A DNA stretch of 64,000 nt, taken from VGSG01 sp040756375 (GTDB taxonomy: Bacteria; Desulfobacterota; Desulfomonilia; Desulfomonilales; Desulfomonilaceae). A program made the position numbers and the translations under genes. The first letter of the stretch is position 1. Each line of letters begins with the position of its first letter. Under the pieces are notes generated by a model that was given only the letters and a program-made list of their open reading frames with translations, had not been told where the DNA came from and made no database searches. Positions 45,570 through 53,198 of this stretch are shown here, one piece after another. The stretch covers positions 72,234 through 136,233 of the forward strand of contig JBFLZC010000011.1 of the NCBI GenBank assembly GCA_040756375.1. Direction: 5' to 3'.

Positions 45570-46325
45570 GTGAGCCCAGCGAACTGTATCGGTCCAGAAA
45601 AACCAAGGAACCATGCGGTGCACTTTCTTCACCGCATCCTACGTTTTCTGAGGTGTGCCCTCCTCAGGAACCATCCCTACGTCTTCCTTAGGAATAATCC
45701 TGGGTTAAGTATATTAATTACATTTCTGATCATATTGATGTGTATAAATTTGTGCAATGCTCAACCGGTCCGCTCTCCACATGTGCCATTCAATCCCAAG
45801 TCACCACCGGCGACTCCTGGACCTATTGGCCATGGTCATGGAGAGCCCGGAGGAATTGCAAGTTTAGTTGAGGGATTCTTCCGGTTTATGATCATATTGA
45901 TGCTGTTGTGTGTTGCTCTTTGTTTTTCTGTTCTTCTGATCTATCACATATCTCGGATTCTAGATAAAATCAGGGCTTGGGCGTCTTCGGCGATAAAACT
46001 TTTGAAAGATAGGCGCGAACGAGAGAAGGAGAATGAATTAAGATTCCAAATTGCTTATCGAATTGCTGAAATGACAAAAGGGGTAATCTTAGAAAACTTT
46101 CCAAATGCTTCCAAATCAGTTGTTGATATAATTTGGAAGGAGATGCTCGACCATTGGTGGTACGGAAACCCACATGTCCTGCAAATCGATATTAATTGCC
46201 TTGACTTGTTAAAAGTAGCGGTAAATAGCCCTGAAGGTTTAATGGGTTCAAGCGAGGTAACTGTCTTCTATAAAGGAGCAAAGCTGGGGACCCTTATCTT
46301 TCCTGCAATCGACTCGCTATTTTGA
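45570..46325 (+). CDS. AT-rich membrane-anchored hypothetical protein
   Basis: A hydrophobic N-terminal segment (LSILITFLIILMCINLCNAQ) looks like a signal peptide or helix, and a second helix follows at about residues 106-128 (FMIILMLLCVALCFSVLLIY). A charged coiled segment (LLKDRREREKENELRF) and a soluble C-terminus come next. The frame is open from a GTG at 45570, but the first 35 or so codons overlap a repeat hairpin, so the true start is probably near 45690-45740 and cannot be fixed. The gene is clearly AT-richer than its neighbours, suggesting transfer. Function unknown. Confidence 0.5.
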   Translation: MSPANCIGPEKPRNHAVHFLHRILRFLRCALLRNHPYVFLRNNPGLSILITFLIILMCINLCNAQPVRSPHVPFNPKSPPATPGPIGHGHGEPGGIASLVEGFFRFMIILMLLCVALCFSVLLIYHISRILDKIRAWASSAIKLLKDRREREKENELRFQIAYRIAEMTKGVILENFPNASKSVVDIIWKEMLDHWWYGNPHVLQIDINCLDLLKVAVNSPEGLMGSSEVTVFYKGAKLGTLIFPAIDSLF

Positions 46326-46624
46326 TATCCGAGAACAAAATCCATTGGAGGTATCGCAGCTCAAGTACCATTCACCACTGCCGCAAATGTCTTCTTAAAC
46401 ATTCACCCTGCAACCCTCTCCTATAATCAATGCGAGCTTGAAGAAACAGTGTTGCGAGCCATATTTCCACGGCGCGAATCTCGATTACCTCATTCCGTCC
46501 ACCGTTTGCTTCGCCGGCTTCTTCCACTCCTAAACGATTGCTGCGTGCACTATACGACTGAGGTCAATGCAGGTCAACGGTTCCCACAGACATGCGGTCG
46601 GCACGACAACGACAACTCGGCCCG

Positions 46625-46733
46625 CGATCCCGCCATGAATTCCGTTCTCACCGAAGACTCGCCTCGCGACCTTGAGAATGCGAGCCTTCATGGAGTCAGG
46701 GTCTTTGCGGGCCTTTTCCAGAGGGGTTGCCAT
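46625..46733 (-). pseudogene. truncated tetR 5' fragment
   Basis: The first 29 codons (MATPLEKARKDPDSMKARIL...) are identical at protein level to the TetR regulator at 43097. The sequence then diverges and the DNA-binding helix is lost. Homology continues upstream through the operator to about 46850. The frame stays open to 46530 by joining unrelated sequence, but no complete HTH remains. So it is a remnant of a duplicated or recombined tetR region. Confidence 0.75.
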
Positions 46734-46751
46734 CGAAGCTTCCAGCAGATG

Positions 46752-46771
46752 TTTCCATCAAATGATGGAAA
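46752..46771. promoter_or_regulatory. second copy of the TetR operator palindrome
   Basis: It is identical to 43736-43755 and sits 18 bases before the tetR fragment. It may act as a decoy or extra binding site for the intact TetR. Confidence 0.6.
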
Positions 46772-46869
46772 ACCATCGCGCAAACCACACCAGGCGGTCA
46801 AGAGAAAAAAACAGATGGCTGTAATCGGTCAGTTACGGGCGGCCCGTGTCAGAAAATTCACAAGAATCT

Positions 46870-46961
46870 CACCGCAGAGAACACGGAGAACACGGAGTGC
46901 ATGGTGCGCACGGCCGTGCGCACCATGCATCTTCTCTGCGAACTCTGTGCTCTCCGCGGTG
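46870..46961. repeat. large inverted repeat with 32-base perfect palindrome
   Basis: The outer arms CACCGCAGAGAACACGGAG and CTCTGTGCTCTCCGCGGTG pair imperfectly. The centre, 46898-46929, is a perfect palindrome whose half is TGCATGGTGCGCACGG. The core matches the palindrome at 1135-1162. The whole gap 46326-47114 otherwise holds only the tetR remnant and another hairpin near 47035-47058 (GTGGGACAGGCGTCCCGCC). Confidence 0.75.
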
Positions 46962-47114
46962 AACTGGTTTTCTGCAACCTCCCCGCGTAACTGAATAGAT
47001 ACTGTGGCGTGCGAGAGTCTGAATTAGGCTTCGGTGGGACAGGCGTCCCGCCTGTCTGCGCATGGCTGGCAAGAGGAATGCAGGTAAGAATCGGTTCCCC
47101 GAAGTGACCACATT

Positions 47115-47288
47115 CTACCGTCTCTCTGGTTCGCTCTCCTCAAGAAGCATCCCAATGACTTCTCGCAAGTTACGGTTGAGCTCATCCAGCGTCTCAGCCT
47201 GAGAGTGAGCCCCAGGAAATCCCTGCACATGGCCCACATACAAGCCGGTGTCTGGGCACCTCTCTACCACTGCCGCGAAGTACCGCAT
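47115..47288 (-). CDS. hicB: HicB-family antitoxin-like protein
   Basis: The 57-residue protein has the HicB fold pattern: YFAAVVERCPDTGLYVGHVQGFPGAHSQAETLDELNRNLREVIGMLLEE. The start ATG 47288 has AAGGAGAG about 10 bases upstream. A HicA toxin gene should lie just upstream (higher coordinates). Only a possible C-terminal remnant is visible at about 47340-47420 (frame GRVVPSPCSQEPLTSIRL), with a similar piece at 46545-46620. So this is probably a solitary or orphaned antitoxin. Confidence 0.75.
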   Translation of the reverse strand: MRYFAAVVERCPDTGLYVGHVQGFPGAHSQAETLDELNRNLREVIGMLLEESEPERR

Positions 47289-47463
47289 CCTGACCACACT
47301 CTCCTTATTCCGATTCCTCGCCGAGTAAACGGTTACGTGGTCCACTATATGAGTGAGTCGGATGCTGGTCAATGGTTCCTGCGAGCACGGTGATGGAACG
47401 ACACGGCCAGCCCGACGCCCGATCGCCTGATACACCTCGAAGACATACTTCGGGACTCTGTCG

Positions 47464-48153
47464 CTACGCCTCTAGCTCGTATCCCCTAGGATTTTCTTGT
47501 ATTAGGTCTACGGCATGCTTTATGCCGTACGCAACGATAATCCCCGTGTTGTACCTGTAGACCAGCGGAACCTCTTGATCTCCCTCGTATACCGGCTCCG
47601 CAGACCACCTAAACCCTGAGATGACGGCCGCCACTCTATAGTTAAAGTCTGGTCGGTTTGGTTCTTTGAATACTACCGGTCCGCCAGAAAAACCAGGATT
47701 GTTGTGCCCGTCCAAGAAGTATATTTGCGTCTTGTCTTCCGTACTATACATGCAGGACACAATCGCCTTCTTCACAAATGGCATGGGAAAATCCCTGTTC
47801 AGCTCTCCGATTCGTACCGTCATTCCATAGGGAAAGCCCAGGAAGTAGACTTCTTGTGCATATGTCAGGCCTCTCGCCGTCGGCTCTAGCTCAAATGTGG
47901 GAGACAACTGAAGATTCGTCGCTAAGACTGAGACGTCTACTTCGCCTGGGCAGTGTCCCACTAACGTAACTCGAATCTGTTTCCATTGATTTTCGTGGTA
48001 AATGAGGATGGTTTCACCTTGTCCTAATGGCTTCACCAAGTGCCTGGCAGAAACCAAGTACTGTCTGCCGTCAACATCTATTGTAAAGCATGTTCCGACT
48101 GAGTCGCCGATAGTAATGTGGAACGTTCTGTAAATGACGTTGTTTGTTATCAT
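47464..48153 (-). CDS. trypsin-like serine protease domain protein
   Basis: The 229-residue protein shows a chymotrypsin-fold catalytic triad: His in LVSARHLV, Asp in EVDVSVLA and Ser in NNPGFSGGPVV. There is no signal peptide, membrane helix or PDZ domain, so unlike DegP it should work in the cytoplasm, perhaps in a defence or conflict context (inference from nearby toxin-antitoxin genes). ATG 48153 has GGAGG 7 bases upstream. The GC content is somewhat lower than that of core genes. Confidence 0.75.
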   Translation of the reverse strand: MITNNVIYRTFHITIGDSVGTCFTIDVDGRQYLVSARHLVKPLGQGETILIYHENQWKQIRVTLVGHCPGEVDVSVLATNLQLSPTFELEPTARGLTYAQEVYFLGFPYGMTVRIGELNRDFPMPFVKKAIVSCMYSTEDKTQIYFLDGHNNPGFSGGPVVFKEPNRPDFNYRVAAVISGFRWSAEPVYEGDQEVPLVYRYNTGIIVAYGIKHAVDLIQENPRGYELEA

Positions 48154-48392
48154 CTGGGTCCTCCGTTGCAGGAACTATGACTTTGACAGCAGGCTACCGA
48201 GAGCCGACATGAACCTCAGTTCAAGGCTACGTTATACTGGGCCTTGCATAATAGTCCCTTCCGTCACCACTTCAAGGTTGTCGTGTACTGGCACCCCATA
48301 TGGCATCCCTCAGGGTGAGTATCTTATTGTGGGAGCGCATCTTAGACTGACCGGAATGTACGGCTTATATACAGTGTAGGGAATTTTTCCGG

Positions 48393-48420
48393 CACTGACC
48401 TGGCGGGCGCCAGGTCAGTG
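48393..48420. repeat. CACTGACCTGG inverted repeat, copy 1
   Basis: Arms CACTGACCTGG and CCAGGTCAGTG flank CGGGCG. It lies just past the hepT end. Related copies are at 49200-49228 and 49302-49329 on the other side of the mntA-hepT pair, and near 26059. The rest of the 318-base gap 48154-48471 shows nothing else. Confidence 0.75.
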
Positions 48421-48471
48421 GCACCCGCACATACAGAACGGCGTCACAACTCGCTATCTTCTGATTCATGG

Positions 48472-48819
48472 TCATTCCGGGGCATTCTCGATTAGGTTTT
48501 TCAGCAAAGGCTTTATTGGGGGGAGATTTTCGTGAATGGTGTCCCACACCCGGTTGATCTCAACTCCCCAATACTGGTGCACCACGTAGTTCCTCATGTC
48601 TGCCATCTCCCGCCACGGAATCGTAGGGAAAGACTCCTGAACGTCCAGCGGGACTTGGCGGGCAGCCTCGCCTATAATGATGAAATTCCGTTCGACTGCG
48701 TCAAGGGTCCGACGATCTTCGGAGAATTGCTCCAGACTCCTGCCTTGAACATAGGATTGAATACGATCGATCGCGTCGAGGATGTCTTGAATTCGAAATT
48801 TCCATCCCCTAGAGCGCAT
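48472..48819 (-). CDS. hepT: HepT-like toxin (DUF86)
   Basis: The 115-residue HEPN-type ribonuclease carries the RX4-6HXY active motif in MRNYVVHQYWGV. The family cleaves RNA and is silenced when its MntA partner AMPylates the Tyr of this motif. The start lies inside the end of mntA (11-base overlap), so the pair is translationally coupled. It sits in the accessory patch between repeats. Confidence 0.85.
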   Translation of the reverse strand: MRSRGWKFRIQDILDAIDRIQSYVQGRSLEQFSEDRRTLDAVERNFIIIGEAARQVPLDVQESFPTIPWREMADMRNYVVHQYWGVEINRVWDTIHENLPPIKPLLKNLIENAPE

Positions 48820-49102
48820 CGACGGCCTCCGCGAGAATGCGGTCTCTCAGGGCCGGATGGAGCCCTTCCTTCGTGATCAGGTCAATTTCCTCGACATTCA
48901 GGAGTTCTTCCAGGCGGTGCTTCACCCGGATCAACCCAAACAGGCCCTTGGGACCCTCCAGATCCACGAGCATGTCTATATCGCTTTGGTCCGTGAGCTC
49001 ATCCCTCGCGGCAGATCCGAACAGAGCCAGGGACTTGATACCGAGTGCTTGGAGCTCTTCCCGATGCTCAGCTAAGGCTTCCAGTATTTCATCACGTGTC
49101 AT
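48809..49102 (-). CDS. mntA: MntA-like nucleotidyltransferase antitoxin
   Basis: The 97-residue minimal nucleotidyltransferase has the GSX10DXD motif (FGSAARDELTDQSDIDMLVDLEG). It is the antitoxin of the MntA-HepT type, acting by adenylylating HepT. ATG 49102 has AGGGAA upstream. It is the first gene of the pair. Confidence 0.87.
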   Translation of the reverse strand: MTRDEILEALAEHREELQALGIKSLALFGSAARDELTDQSDIDMLVDLEGPKGLFGLIRVKHRLEELLNVEEIDLITKEGLHPALRDRILAEAVDAL

Positions 49103-49199
49103 GTGTCGATTCCCTGCAAGTGATACTTCCTTCTATCATAGGACACTCAAATTGGTATTCCCTTTCTGCACCGCGTGGTTAGTTTGTGTGCAGGGGCGC

Positions 49200-49228
49200 C
49201 ACTGACCCGGAGTTTCGCAGGGTCAGTG
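49200..49228. repeat. CACTGACC inverted repeat, copy 2
   Basis: Arms CACTGACCC and GGGTCAGTG flank 11 bases. It lies about 100 bases upstream of mntA. Confidence 0.65.
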
Positions 49229-49301
49229 CCTCTTTGGGGGGGCGCAGGTGACGCGGACCAAAAGGCGAGGTGCGTTCAGGGACGCACGGGATGAAACACA
49301 A

Positions 49302-49329
49302 CACTGACCTGGCCACGGCCAGGTCAGTG
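49302..49329. repeat. CACTGACCTGG inverted repeat, copy 3
   Basis: Perfect 13-base arms CACTGACCTGGCC / GGCCAGGTCAGTG flank 2 bases. With copies 1 and 2 it brackets the toxin-antitoxin pair. Nothing else is seen in 49103-49477. Confidence 0.75.
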
Positions 49330-49477
49330 GCACCCAGTGAGTTATTGGCGCATAGATAATCCGTCACGCCTCGTTACTGGAGACTGGTCCGTATGAGATC
49401 AGGCACCGTCATTTCACAGGGGAACAGGTGTTTGGTGGCAGGGTGTCAGTCAGCGAGGGATTTGCGAGCTAGGTTCG

Positions 49478-50977
49478 TTAGGCTTCTTCCACTCGGTTCT
49501 TGCCTAGAGACTTCGCGCGATAAAGAGCCTTGTCTGCAGCTCGAATGATCGAATCCCAGCCGTCTTCTCGTCGGCAATCGAAGCTTGCGACGCCACAACT
49601 GACGGTCACTCGAAGTATTCCCCTGGGAACCGGTATTTGTTCATTGCTCAAGAAGGCCTGAACTCTCTCCGCGACAGTCTTCGCGGTCTGCGTATCGCAC
49701 CCGGGCAAAAGGGCCAGGAATTCATCTCCGCCGAACCGGCCCAAGAGGTCGTAAGGGCGCATGGCCAGCCGCATCATCTGACCAATGGCCATCAATACCG
49801 AATCCCCTGCTTCATGTCCGTGCTCATCGTTGACAAGCTTGAAATCATCAACGTCCGCCAACATCAATCCGAGCGGCTTGCCCTCTCTTCGGCTCCTGGC
49901 GTGCTCTCTATCGAATGCCTCCCGGAGTCCCCGACGATTGAGCAAGCCGGTGAGAGGATCGTGATGAGCTTCGAAAAGAATCTTCTCCTGGGCGACTTTG
50001 AGGCTCTGGATCAGGCTTTCCCGATCCTTCTCAACGCTCTTCATTTCAGTGATGTCTCGACACACGTGCACGCAGCCAAGCAAAGAGCCGTCAACGGAAC
50101 GCAACGCGGACACCAATACGTGAAACTCGCCTCCGGAAGGATGCTCGATGACCGCATCGGCGTGCGATAGATTCTGCTCGATAATGCGCTGGAAAGGACA
50201 AGACGGAATAGGTGCGTCGGAATGATGCATGAGTTCATAACATTTCTTACCCACCGCTTCCTTTGGCGTCAGGCCCGCTTTCGTGGCCATTGCCTGGTTT
50301 AGCCTGACAACTTGCCCATCCATGTTAAGGATCATGATGAGATCGGGAACAGCATCAAATGTCCTTTCCCATTCCTGTTTGGCAAGTATGATTTGCTTTT
50401 CGAATGTTTCTCGTCGGGCTATCTCTTCTCTCAGGCGCTTGTTCATTCGTTCGAGCAGCAGCTGCTGCCGTCGTTCACGGGTCATATCTTGGACGAGCAT
50501 CAACACGAACCGCGTGTCCTGTATTCTGATCGATCGAAAGGTGGTCCTAGCCCAAAAGGAATTATGATCGGCAACGATCAGGCCGTCGGTACTCCCGGGC
50601 TTTCTTGTGGCCAAGACCGCATCAAGACCTTCGAGAATGAGAGTGGAAGCCGGAGAGTCGGACAAGAAAGTAGATAGTTGTTTGCCAATCGCATCCTCGC
50701 TGTAGATGTTCATTTTGGCGCAAGCTCGATTGACCGCGATGATTCTCCGTTCGGGATCCAGCAGCAGCCCCGGTAGAGGTAGCGCCTCCAGCAGCTTGCC
50801 AAAGGTCTTCACCCAAATATCGCTCGTTATTTTGAAGCTGCCCGAAGTCGTCAAATCTTTATTAAGGAAAGTGTCAAGCTCGATGGTGAGGGTAGGTTGA
50901 GCGCCTAGTTCCAGGTTCGGGGATGGTTCTGAATCCGCGTCTGCGGCACCGAAATCATCGAAATACTCTTCCACCAT
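49478..50977 (-). CDS. PAS-PAS-GGDEF diguanylate cyclase
   Basis: A soluble protein of 499 residues. The N-terminal unit (about 30-175, LNKDLTTSGSF then a PAS-like fold) matches that of the kinase-like protein at 27490. A second PAS domain follows (about 195-310), then the GGDEF domain (about 335-495) with an intact GGDEF active site and an RPYD inhibitory c-di-GMP site 5 residues before it. So it should make cyclic di-GMP with product inhibition. ATG 50977 has an AAAGGCG ribosome site. It stands alone. Confidence 0.88.
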   Translation of the reverse strand: MVEEYFDDFGAADADSEPSPNLELGAQPTLTIELDTFLNKDLTTSGSFKITSDIWVKTFGKLLEALPLPGLLLDPERRIIAVNRACAKMNIYSEDAIGKQLSTFLSDSPASTLILEGLDAVLATRKPGSTDGLIVADHNSFWARTTFRSIRIQDTRFVLMLVQDMTRERRQQLLLERMNKRLREEIARRETFEKQIILAKQEWERTFDAVPDLIMILNMDGQVVRLNQAMATKAGLTPKEAVGKKCYELMHHSDAPIPSCPFQRIIEQNLSHADAVIEHPSGGEFHVLVSALRSVDGSLLGCVHVCRDITEMKSVEKDRESLIQSLKVAQEKILFEAHHDPLTGLLNRRGLREAFDREHARSRREGKPLGLMLADVDDFKLVNDEHGHEAGDSVLMAIGQMMRLAMRPYDLLGRFGGDEFLALLPGCDTQTAKTVAERVQAFLSNEQIPVPRGILRVTVSCGVASFDCRREDGWDSIIRAADKALYRAKSLGKNRVEEA

Positions 50978-51790
50978 TACAAATCGCCTTTGGTGAATAG
51001 GCTCGTTCCAGCACTATGCGGCGCCTATTGATTTACGAGAGAGCGTGTTTATGAGCGGCAATTCATTGCCCTCCTCGATCCAAAGAGGCCGCCACGACTA
51101 TCGCCTCACGGGCGGTTCGGAGGAAGCAGCCCCCATATTCGCATCAGGACCTATTCCCCTACTTGACGCCAGGATATCTGCCTCGACCTAGAGTTGTCAA
51201 CACCAGCGAAAAGGCTGTTCTTTCTACCGGCCGACCCGTGGGACCGATGAACAGACGACGAAGTGGTTGTTTGTTTTTCGCGCACCAGCTAGCGGGCAAG
51301 ACGTTGAAATGATTAGAGCTGACTATGGCTGGTGGTTTTTTGAGCACTTTGCGGTTAGGTGCCTGTTCTTGAGGTATAATGCCTCCGGGCATTCTTGACG
51401 GTTTTTGTCTATAATATCGCCAGGTTTGTGACCTAATACTTCAGCAGAATTATGGCACAATCCTTGCTCCTCCCACGGCAGAGCCATACAAGCTGGGCCT
51501 CACACCTAAGAACCAGTCGCCGGACCGAGTAGTGACACGAGTTGTGGCCCTTTGAAGATCTTGAAAGCTAACAGGCCCACAGGGCCATTCGGTCCGGCAG
51601 GAGAACCACCGGCCTGCTTCTCCGACTCACCGGCCCAGCTTGTTGGCCCTTATGGAGGCGTGCCGAACGTGTGGACTTATCTTCCCGCTATGGATGCGAG
51701 AGGGTATCGGACCAAGAAACGAACGCCGCTTTTGGAACCAGTTCGGATCTAGCCGGGAATTGGAGCCGCGAATACCTGAGGAGGCGAACG
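50978..51790. other. long intergenic region, no clear gene
   Basis: There are about 810 bases between the diguanylate cyclase (leftward) and the zinc-ribbon protein (rightward). Two TATAAT boxes (about 51375 and 51410) lack a well-spaced -35. From about 51650 a short frame reads EACRTCGLIFPLWMRE, reminiscent of the CxxCG zinc ribbon in the next gene, but it has no ribosome site and may be a chance frame or decayed fragment. Confidence 0.4.
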
Positions 51791-52492
51791 ATGAAACGGA
51801 TCCGGATCAGCGGGACAGAGATTGTCAATGATATAAGGGCCGGAGCCACGGACGACCAGTTGGTAGTGAAGTACGGGCTATCTTTGCGAAGCTTGGCCAA
51901 AGTTAAGAACGCGCTTTTGGAAAGAGGATCGATTCTTCCTGAGGACCTGATGCTTTCCCAGACCTCGATTCCACACAGGCCGTCGGTCAGTATTGCGCAG
52001 TTCCTGCGTGCATTCAGATCGAATCCTGATGACATCCATTTAATGAGCGAGTACTCTCTGAGCCCGGAGGAGCTTGACGAAGTCTATCAAGTTCTGATTG
52101 CCGCCGGCTTCCTCAGTGAGTACGAATACAATTGTCGCACCAGCAAAGCTTCGATAGATAAGCCCGAGAACGCGATCGCTACCGATGACTCAACGGCTAT
52201 CGATCTTACGGACGGTGGTTCTGTGGGCATTGAAAGAGACATCAGGAGATTCTTGGATTCCTGCGAGTGGTCATGCGATTCAGTTACTCAGGTTCGCAAA
52301 GGTCCTGGTCATACTCAAAAGGTCTGTACTAACGGAAGCGGCAATCGCGTCGAAGAATTGGAATGCGGGTCATGTCCGAAGTGCCGCACGCCCAAAAGCT
52401 CGAAATCACCTGGAGCGTGCTTGCACTGCGGGGTTGTATTTTCCAAATATGAACAACACCTGCGAAAGATGCGTGTCGCTATTTGGTCTTGA
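51791..52492 (+). CDS. double KYG-module protein with C-terminal zinc ribbon
   Basis: ATG 51791 has GAGGAGG upstream; the frame is open to 51671. Residues 9-52 (EIVNDIRAGATDDQLVVKYGL...) and 66-112 (ISIAQFLRAF...DIHLMSEYSLS) are two copies of the same helical module seen in the CHASE2 and pentapeptide proteins. The C-terminal 40 residues hold a zinc ribbon (CGSCPKCRTPKSSKSPGACLHCGVVFSKY). The middle is low-complexity. It might bind nucleic acid or protein (inference). The gene has no obvious operon partner. Confidence 0.75.
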   Translation: MKRIRISGTEIVNDIRAGATDDQLVVKYGLSLRSLAKVKNALLERGSILPEDLMLSQTSIPHRPSVSIAQFLRAFRSNPDDIHLMSEYSLSPEELDEVYQVLIAAGFLSEYEYNCRTSKASIDKPENAIATDDSTAIDLTDGGSVGIERDIRRFLDSCEWSCDSVTQVRKGPGHTQKVCTNGSGNRVEELECGSCPKCRTPKSSKSPGACLHCGVVFSKYEQHLRKMRVAIWS

Positions 52493-52587
52493 TGGAGCCA
52501 AGCGGGGGACGCCATACTTGTTTTGAGAAATTGCCCAAAATGTTAACGGCGTCTCCTCAATACTCTCCCTTGCATGGCCCAATCACT

Positions 52588-53136
52588 TCATCGATTTTGG
52601 AATTCCGCATTTCTGCCTATTCTTACCGCAGACTCGCCCACATGGACAAGACCCGAGGCAACCGCATCTGCAACAATCGCCTCGAATTCGCTCTTGCTGA
52701 CATGTAGTTTCGGTTCTGCCAGGAGCAGTTTGCCGCCCGGCTTGAGGAATGATCTAATCTGCGAAAAAAGCGATCCACGATCGGGGACTTCGTGCGCGAC
52801 ATAACATGCCAAGACAAAATCAATAGGCGGGTGCTCGCCAAGACTGACGGGATCGCACCTGTGTGTGCGGATTCTCCCTGCAAGGCCAAAACGCGCGGCT
52901 CGTTTCTTCAATGCGTCGAGCATCCGTTCTTGCAGGTCCACACCAATGACCAAACCGTTCGGACCTACGAGCCTGGCCATTTCCAGCGTGAAAAAGCCCA
53001 TGCCGCAGCCTATGTCCATGACGGTCATGCCTTGTTTGACATAAGGGGTCAGGATCTTGCGGGGATTTTCGCGCAACTTTCTCAAGGGGTTGATCAAAAT
53101 ATAGCCGACCCACCAGGGACAGACGTGAGGCGCCAA
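52588..53136 (-). CDS. class I SAM-dependent methyltransferase
   Basis: The 182-residue methyltransferase has motif I MDIGCGMGFFTLEMA, an acidic residue after strand 2 (GVDLQ) and PGGKLLLAEP as the post-II strand region. The start is TTG 53136 with a very strong AAGGAGGG 7 bases upstream, so the rare codon is credible. It follows the selenoprotein gene by 62 bases on the same strand and is probably in one transcript. The substrate is unknown; small-molecule or metalloid methylation are possibilities. Confidence 0.83.
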   Translation of the reverse strand: MAPHVCPWWVGYILINPLRKLRENPRKILTPYVKQGMTVMDIGCGMGFFTLEMARLVGPNGLVIGVDLQERMLDALKKRAARFGLAGRIRTHRCDPVSLGEHPPIDFVLACYVAHEVPDRGSLFSQIRSFLKPGGKLLLAEPKLHVSKSEFEAIVADAVASGLVHVGESAVRIGRNAEFQNR

Positions 53137-53198
53137 AGCTTACCCTCCTTTTCGCAGCCGCAATTCACACAAACGATCGCTCAAGGCAACAACCCGAC

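Noticed and set aside
45570..45690. 5' part of the AT-rich membrane protein frame as coding
   Set aside because: It coincides with an inverted repeat also seen elsewhere, so translation there is doubtful; the start was left uncertain.
48393..49329. CRISPR array from the repeated CACTGACC sequences
   Set aside because: Copies are few, irregularly spaced and are hairpins around genes; no equal-length spacers and no cas genes.
51347..51420. Two TATAAT boxes as promoters before the zinc-ribbon gene
   Set aside because: The nearest -35-like hexamers are at wrong spacings (about 20 and 9 bases), and the gene starts about 400 bases further on.
51640..51760. Short frame with EACRTCGLIFPLWMRE resembling a zinc ribbon
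   Set aside because: Only one CxxC pair, no ribosome site, and overlap with the upstream open part of the next gene; kept only as a remark.
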